A stretch of 8,698 nt of DNA. It comes from JAAZMX01 sp035388025. Its GTDB lineage: Bacteria; Patescibacteriota; Patescibacteriia; UBA2196; GWA2-42-15. Shown here in pieces: positions 6,395 to 8,698 of the stretch. Below the pieces are notes generated by a model that was given only the letters and a program-made list of their open reading frames with translations, had not been told where the DNA came from and did no database searches. The position numbers and the translations under genes were made by a program. The stretch spans positions 1 through 8,698 of the forward strand of contig DAOOPA010000038.1 of NCBI GenBank assembly GCA_035388025.1, written 5' to 3'. Positions within the stretch are counted from its first letter, which is position 1; every line of letters begins with the position of its first letter.

Positions 6395-7447
6395 ATGCAA
6401 CTACCCAAAAATTTTCAGCTCAAGCCCGGCAATGTTTTTAAAGTAGCTGGCTTGGTTTTGGTCGCGATCATAATTATCGCCCTAGCTTTTCGTTTGATTG
6501 GTTCAGCCGTGAATTCTCTCTCTTATAAAACCGATGTTACCAGCCTGGCTTTGCGAACCTCGCCCACTTATGATCTTGCCAGTCAAAAATATGCGGCTTC
6601 CGGCGAGGCTGATTATGCTTCAAGCCTGGGTTCTGTTGGTTTGTCCACTCGCAATATTTCCTCATCTTCCATTATTACCCCCGGCAGTACAACCGGTGAC
6701 AGTGCTGAAGAATTTGAAGTCACCGAATACAACGCCCTGATCGAAACAAGGCAGTTGAAAAATACCTGTGATGGCCTAGTCGCTCTCAAGGCGCGCGCGG
6801 ACGTGATTTTTGAAAACGCCAATCAATCTGAACATAGCTGCCGTTATGCCTTTAAAGTCAAACGCGATAGCGTCTCAGAAATCCTGGCGATTATTTCCGC
6901 CCTCAATCCGAGAGAGCTCAATGAAAATACCTACACGATTAAAAATCAGCTCGATGATTATACCAGTGCCATAGAAATTTTGCAGAAGAAGATGACTGTT
7001 ATTGATGAGACCTTGGCCAATGCCGTCAAAGCCTATGATGATATTAGTGCTTTGGCGACAAAGGCGCAGGATGTGGAAAGCCTGGCCAAAATTATTGACA
7101 GCAAGCTCAATCTTATTGAGCGCCTGACCCAGGAGCGCCTCAATATCAACACTCAATTAGAACAATTTAGCCGCAGTAAATCTGAGCAGCTGGACCGCCT
7201 TGATTATACTTATTTCAACGTGAATGTTTCAGAAAATAAATTTATTGACGGCGGGGCACTTAAAGATTCTTGGAAAACGGCTCTGAAAGAATTTGTCAGT
7301 GATATCAACTCGGTTATTCAGGATGTCACGATCAACTTGGTTGCTTTGATTCTCTTGGTTTTACAATATCTGCTCTATTTTTTCCTTATCCTCTTCGTAG
7401 CCAAATATGTCTTGCGTTGGGCCAAGGCCATCTGGCGCCAAAAATAA
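6395..7447 (+). CDS. DUF4349 family membrane protein with coiled coil
   Basis: The 350-residue product has an N-terminal helix (17-36), an extracytoplasmic middle and a C-terminal helix (about 314-336) followed by a basic tail, WAKAIWRQK. The DUF4349 pattern is clear: an amphipathic region with a two-residue Cys pair (C125 and C149, possibly a disulfide), then an NTYTIKNQLDDYTSAIEILQ segment, a long coiled coil with the typical AQDVESLAKIIDSKLNLIE core, and the LDYTYFNVNVSE strand before the membrane helix. In DUF4349 proteins the coiled coil joins two alpha/beta half-domains; the role is unknown, and a cell-envelope function is generally presumed. The Ser/Thr-rich segment at about 84-104 looks like a flexible linker. 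The start ATG at 6395 follows its own promoter by about 24 bases and lacks a Shine-Dalgarno sequence. No clear terminator follows, so read-through into the next gene is possible. Confidence 0.88.
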   Translation: MQLPKNFQLKPGNVFKVAGLVLVAIIIIALAFRLIGSAVNSLSYKTDVTSLALRTSPTYDLASQKYAASGEADYASSLGSVGLSTRNISSSSIITPGSTTGDSAEEFEVTEYNALIETRQLKNTCDGLVALKARADVIFENANQSEHSCRYAFKVKRDSVSEILAIISALNPRELNENTYTIKNQLDDYTSAIEILQKKMTVIDETLANAVKAYDDISALATKAQDVESLAKIIDSKLNLIERLTQERLNINTQLEQFSRSKSEQLDRLDYTYFNVNVSENKFIDGGALKDSWKTALKEFVSDINSVIQDVTINLVALILLVLQYLLYFFLILFVAKYVLRWAKAIWRQK

Positions 7448-7498
7448 TTTATTGCCAATCTGTTTGTACTAGCCTGATTACCGATCATTTTAGGCGAG

Positions 7499-7527
7499 TT
7501 AATTTTATGTCAACTGCTACTTAAAAT
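7499..7527 (+). promoter_or_regulatory. Weak promoter candidate for the leader ORF and MliC/DUF333 gene
   Basis: TTAATT (7499-7504), a 17-base spacer and TAAAAT (7522-7527, five of six consensus bases) could start a transcript near 7534. That would leave a leader of about 220 bases before the Shine-Dalgarno sequence, which includes the possible hairpins. The -35 box matches only three of six positions. Read-through from the DUF4349 gene is the alternative. Confidence 0.3.
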
Positions 7528-7676
7528 TTACTACCCCTTGTTTTTACTGTCATCCCAAAACAGTGGATGGAAATCGGACTATTCGCGGTTATCGTCACTA
7601 TTCATCCCAGCCGAGCACTTATTCCGTGGCGCCGACGGCCAAAAAATAATTGTCAAAGTCCAGTCGATATACTTAT

Positions 7677-7716
7677 TTGCCAAAATCCGTAAAGAATGGC
7701 AAGCTGATGTTAGCCA
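7677..7716 (+). promoter_or_regulatory. Mutually exclusive hairpin pair in the leader of the MliC/DUF333 gene
   Basis: TGGCAA (7697-7702) is the exact reverse complement of TTGCCA (7677-7682), with a 14-base loop between them. The same TGGC can instead pair with GCCA (7713-7716), supported by AGC/GTT pairing inside (7702-7704 with 7709-7711, one wobble) and a TGAT loop. Only one hairpin can form at a time. The pair ends about 27 bases before AGGAGG. This is a pattern seen by eye; no folding energy was calculated. Confidence 0.35.
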
Positions 7717-7742
7717 AATTTAAAAGCAACAAAAGACAGAAA

Positions 7743-7748
7743 AGGAGG
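7743..7748 (+). promoter_or_regulatory. Strong Shine-Dalgarno sequence serving the 11-codon leader ORF
   Basis: AAAGGAGG at 7741-7748 is a full anti-16S match and the only strong one before any start in this window. It sits four bases before the ATG at 7753 and six before a GTG at 7755, but 36 bases before the ATG at 7785. It therefore most likely loads ribosomes on the tiny upstream ORF and not directly on the larger gene. Confidence 0.65.
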
Positions 7749-7752
7749 AAAT

Positions 7753-7788
7753 ATGTGCCAAATCAAATTTAACCTTTTATTTCTATGA
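7753..7788 (+). CDS. 11-codon leader ORF overlapping the MliC/DUF333 start
   Basis: ATG at 7753 opens a frame coding for MCQIKFNLLFL, ending at TGA 7786-7788. The stop shares bases with the next ATG (7785-7787) in the classic ATGA overlap of translationally coupled genes. AGGAGG sits four bases upstream. The peptide has no recognisable function, and the act of translating it may matter more than its sequence. It contains no run of a single amino acid of the kind used in biosynthetic attenuators. A GTG at 7755 opens a competing five-codon frame that does not reach the next gene. The case rests on the ribosome site and the overlap; such a short frame can arise by chance. Confidence 0.45.
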   Translation: MCQIKFNLLFL

Positions 7789-8639
7789 AAAAAACCACGC
7801 TTTTAGTTATCGCGTTTTGTATTTTAGTGATTGCGGCTACGGTTATGATCATGACAATACCCAAGACTGGCGAACAAAATTCAGAGTCAAAAACTACAGC
7901 CTGTACTGGAGAAGCTCTGGTTTGTCCTGACGGTAGCTCTGTCGGCCGCACCGGGCCAAATTGCGAATTTACGCCTTGCCCGGAAGCTAAGCCAGAAATC
8001 ACCACCGTCACTTTTGTCTGTGACGACGGCAAAAATATCCAGGCCAAATTTTATCCGCAAAAAGACGAGTTTGTTGATCTGATCTTGAGCGACGGCCGCA
8101 CCCTCGAGTTGCCGCATGCCGTCTCGGCCAGTGGCGCCCGCTACGCCAATGCCGACGAGAGTATGGTTTTTTGGAATAAAGGCGACAATGCTTTTATCAC
8201 CGAAAATAGTCAAGAAACATTTTCCAATTGTAATTTAAAAGAAAATAATTCTCCCGCCAATTCTTCTGGCAGTGTCGGTAATGTCGGTCTGGCCAACCCA
8301 GCCAGTGTCAATTGCACAGAAAAAGGTGGTACTGTTATTATAAAAGAAAATAAACTCGGTCAATATGGTGTCTGTCTTTTTGAGGACAATCGTCAGTGTG
8401 AAGAATGGGCACTCTTGCGCGGTGAGTGTCCAATCGGCGGAATGAAAATTACTGGCTATGAAAATGAAGCCCAGGCCTATTGCGCTATTACTGGCGGGAC
8501 AGTTGAAGGCGTGGGCACCGAGAGTGTTTTGTGCAAAAGAGTGGATGGCACTCTTTGCGAAGTTACCGCCAACTTCAATGGTGAGTGTCCCGATCCACAT
8601 GATCCAAATCCGAGCGCCGGTAATGTAGAAGCTCAATAA
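7785..8639 (+). CDS. Anchored secreted protein: Cys-rich motif, MliC lysozyme-inhibitor domain, two DUF333-type repeats
   Basis: The 284-residue product has an N-terminal signal-anchor helix (4-25); Cys12 lacks a lipobox. Residues 40-66 hold a Cys-rich motif (C40, C47, C60, C65) with CPDGSSVGRTGPNC. Residues 73-149 match MliC/PliC inhibitors of C-type lysozyme: VTFVCDDG, the SASGARYA loop (114-121), the FWNKGDNAFI segment (129-138), and a C79/C149 pair. In known members a Ser in the SG loop and the Lys of the W-x-KG segment enter the lysozyme active site; both are present. A Ser/Gly/Asn linker leads to a DUF333 repeat (171-216, ending CEEWALLRGEC) and a degenerate second copy (222-269). The cysteine spacings 8 and 10 are identical in both copies (C197-C205-C215 and C250-C258-C268). 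The predicted role is inhibition of lysozyme outside the cell. The start overlaps the stop of the leader ORF. Confidence 0.88.
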   Translation: MKKTTLLVIAFCILVIAATVMIMTIPKTGEQNSESKTTACTGEALVCPDGSSVGRTGPNCEFTPCPEAKPEITTVTFVCDDGKNIQAKFYPQKDEFVDLILSDGRTLELPHAVSASGARYANADESMVFWNKGDNAFITENSQETFSNCNLKENNSPANSSGSVGNVGLANPASVNCTEKGGTVIIKENKLGQYGVCLFEDNRQCEEWALLRGECPIGGMKITGYENEAQAYCAITGGTVEGVGTESVLCKRVDGTLCEVTANFNGECPDPHDPNPSAGNVEAQ

Positions 8640-8652
8640 AAAATTAAGGTGC

Positions 8653-8687
8653 TTGTCTAGAACAGACAAATAATTAGTAATATTTTT
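8653..8687 (+). terminator. Possible terminator after the MliC/DUF333 gene
   Basis: TTGTCT (8653-8658) and AGACAA (8664-8669) form a perfect 6-base stem with the loop AGAAC, 13 bases after the stop codon. The T6 run at 8682-8687 lies 12 bases further on, so the classic stem-then-T-tract arrangement is not met. It may be a weak terminator or a 3'-end protecting hairpin. Confidence 0.35.
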
Positions 8688-8698
8688 TGATAATTTTT

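Larger units (their letters stand above)
7448..7752. other. 305-base stretch without a clear gene; possible structured leader of the MliC/DUF333 gene
   Basis: No recognisable gene is present. A frame open from TTG 7538 to TAA 7723 could encode 61 residues, but all three forward frames are open over about 7540-7645, where GC is higher, so this is weak evidence for coding. Possible hairpins are GCCTGAT/ATCA..AGGC (7472-7495), ACTGT/ACAGT (7546-7564), GCCG..GCAC with GTG..CGGC (7610-7639), and two mutually exclusive ones at 7677-7702 and 7697-7716. TCATCCCA occurs at 7550-7557 and 7602-7609. GCCAAA occurs at 7638, 7679, 7713 and 7757 without regular spacing. Confidence 0.5.

Noticed and set aside
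7487..7513. Leftward promoter: TTGACA and TAAAAT on the - strand
   Set aside because: The boxes match well, but the spacer is only 15 bases and no leftward gene follows. An antisense transcript into the DUF4349 3' end is possible but unsupported.
7546..7569. H-type pseudoknot from ACTGT/ACAGT and CATCC/GGATG
   Set aside because: The two stems interleave with zero-length connecting loops, which is sterically implausible. They are more likely alternative hairpins or chance.
7538..7723. 61-residue frame starting with TTG between the DUF4349 and MliC/DUF333 genes
   Set aside because: No ribosome site and no ATG or GTG start. The other two forward frames are equally open over the GC-raised part, and the product is not recognisable. 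It is kept only as a possible gene remnant within the intergenic entry.
8235..8669. 144-residue frame on the - strand
   Set aside because: It is a shadow of the well-supported MliC/DUF333 gene, whose domains and cysteine pattern are clear on the + strand.
1..8698. CRISPR array, tRNA, rRNA, transposase or attachment sites
   Set aside because: No regularly spaced repeats, no cloverleaf-like or conserved rRNA sequence, no transposase or integrase motifs and no terminal inverted repeats were seen by eye on either strand.

Overview
The window reads as ordinary bacterial chromosome with all genes on the + strand, and nearly every product is membrane-bound or secreted. The best guess for the host is a Patescibacteria (CPR)-type bacterium. 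The grounds are DUF3160 and DUF4349 proteins in small units, a lone membrane protein behind an ECF-type sigma factor tail, AT-rich leaders and an almost complete absence of Shine-Dalgarno sequences. This is inference from gene content and was not confirmed by a search. The genetic code looks standard: no in-frame TGA is needed as sense in about 2,500 codons.

Region 1 (1-3068) is AT-rich. It opens with the last 17 codons of what looks like a sigma-70 family (ECF-like) factor. This tail overlaps the start of a three-helix membrane protein (36-527). After a 195-base gap comes a multi-spanning membrane protein with a C-terminal DUF2807-like beta-repeat domain (723-2306). Eighteen bases later comes a three-helix protein with a soluble tail (2325-3068). 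A hairpin plus T-tract at 3110-3134 closes the region. The set resembles a sigma-factor-linked cell-envelope locus, but that role is inferred.

Region 2 (3177-6346) is a sharply bounded two-gene transcription unit. It has a near-consensus sigma-70 promoter (TTGTAC, 17-base spacer, TATAAT), a membrane-anchored DUF3160 protein (3242-5557), a membrane-anchored FG-GAP/VCBS-like protein with calcium-loop motifs (5563-6303) and an intrinsic terminator (6308-6346). Composition and codon use change clearly between regions 1 and 2.

Region 3 (6356-8698) holds a DUF4349 coiled-coil membrane protein behind an extended -10 promoter (6395-7447). Next is a 305-base non-coding or weakly coding stretch with several possible hairpins. 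At its end is the window's only strong Shine-Dalgarno sequence. It precedes an 11-codon ORF whose stop overlaps the start of the next gene (ATGA). That gene (7785-8639) encodes an anchored secreted protein with a Cys-rich motif, an MliC lysozyme-inhibitor domain and two tandem DUF333-type repeats.

The most interesting items are the leader ORF with alternative hairpins, the MliC-DUF333-DUF333 architecture, and the sigma-tail/DUF2807 envelope locus.
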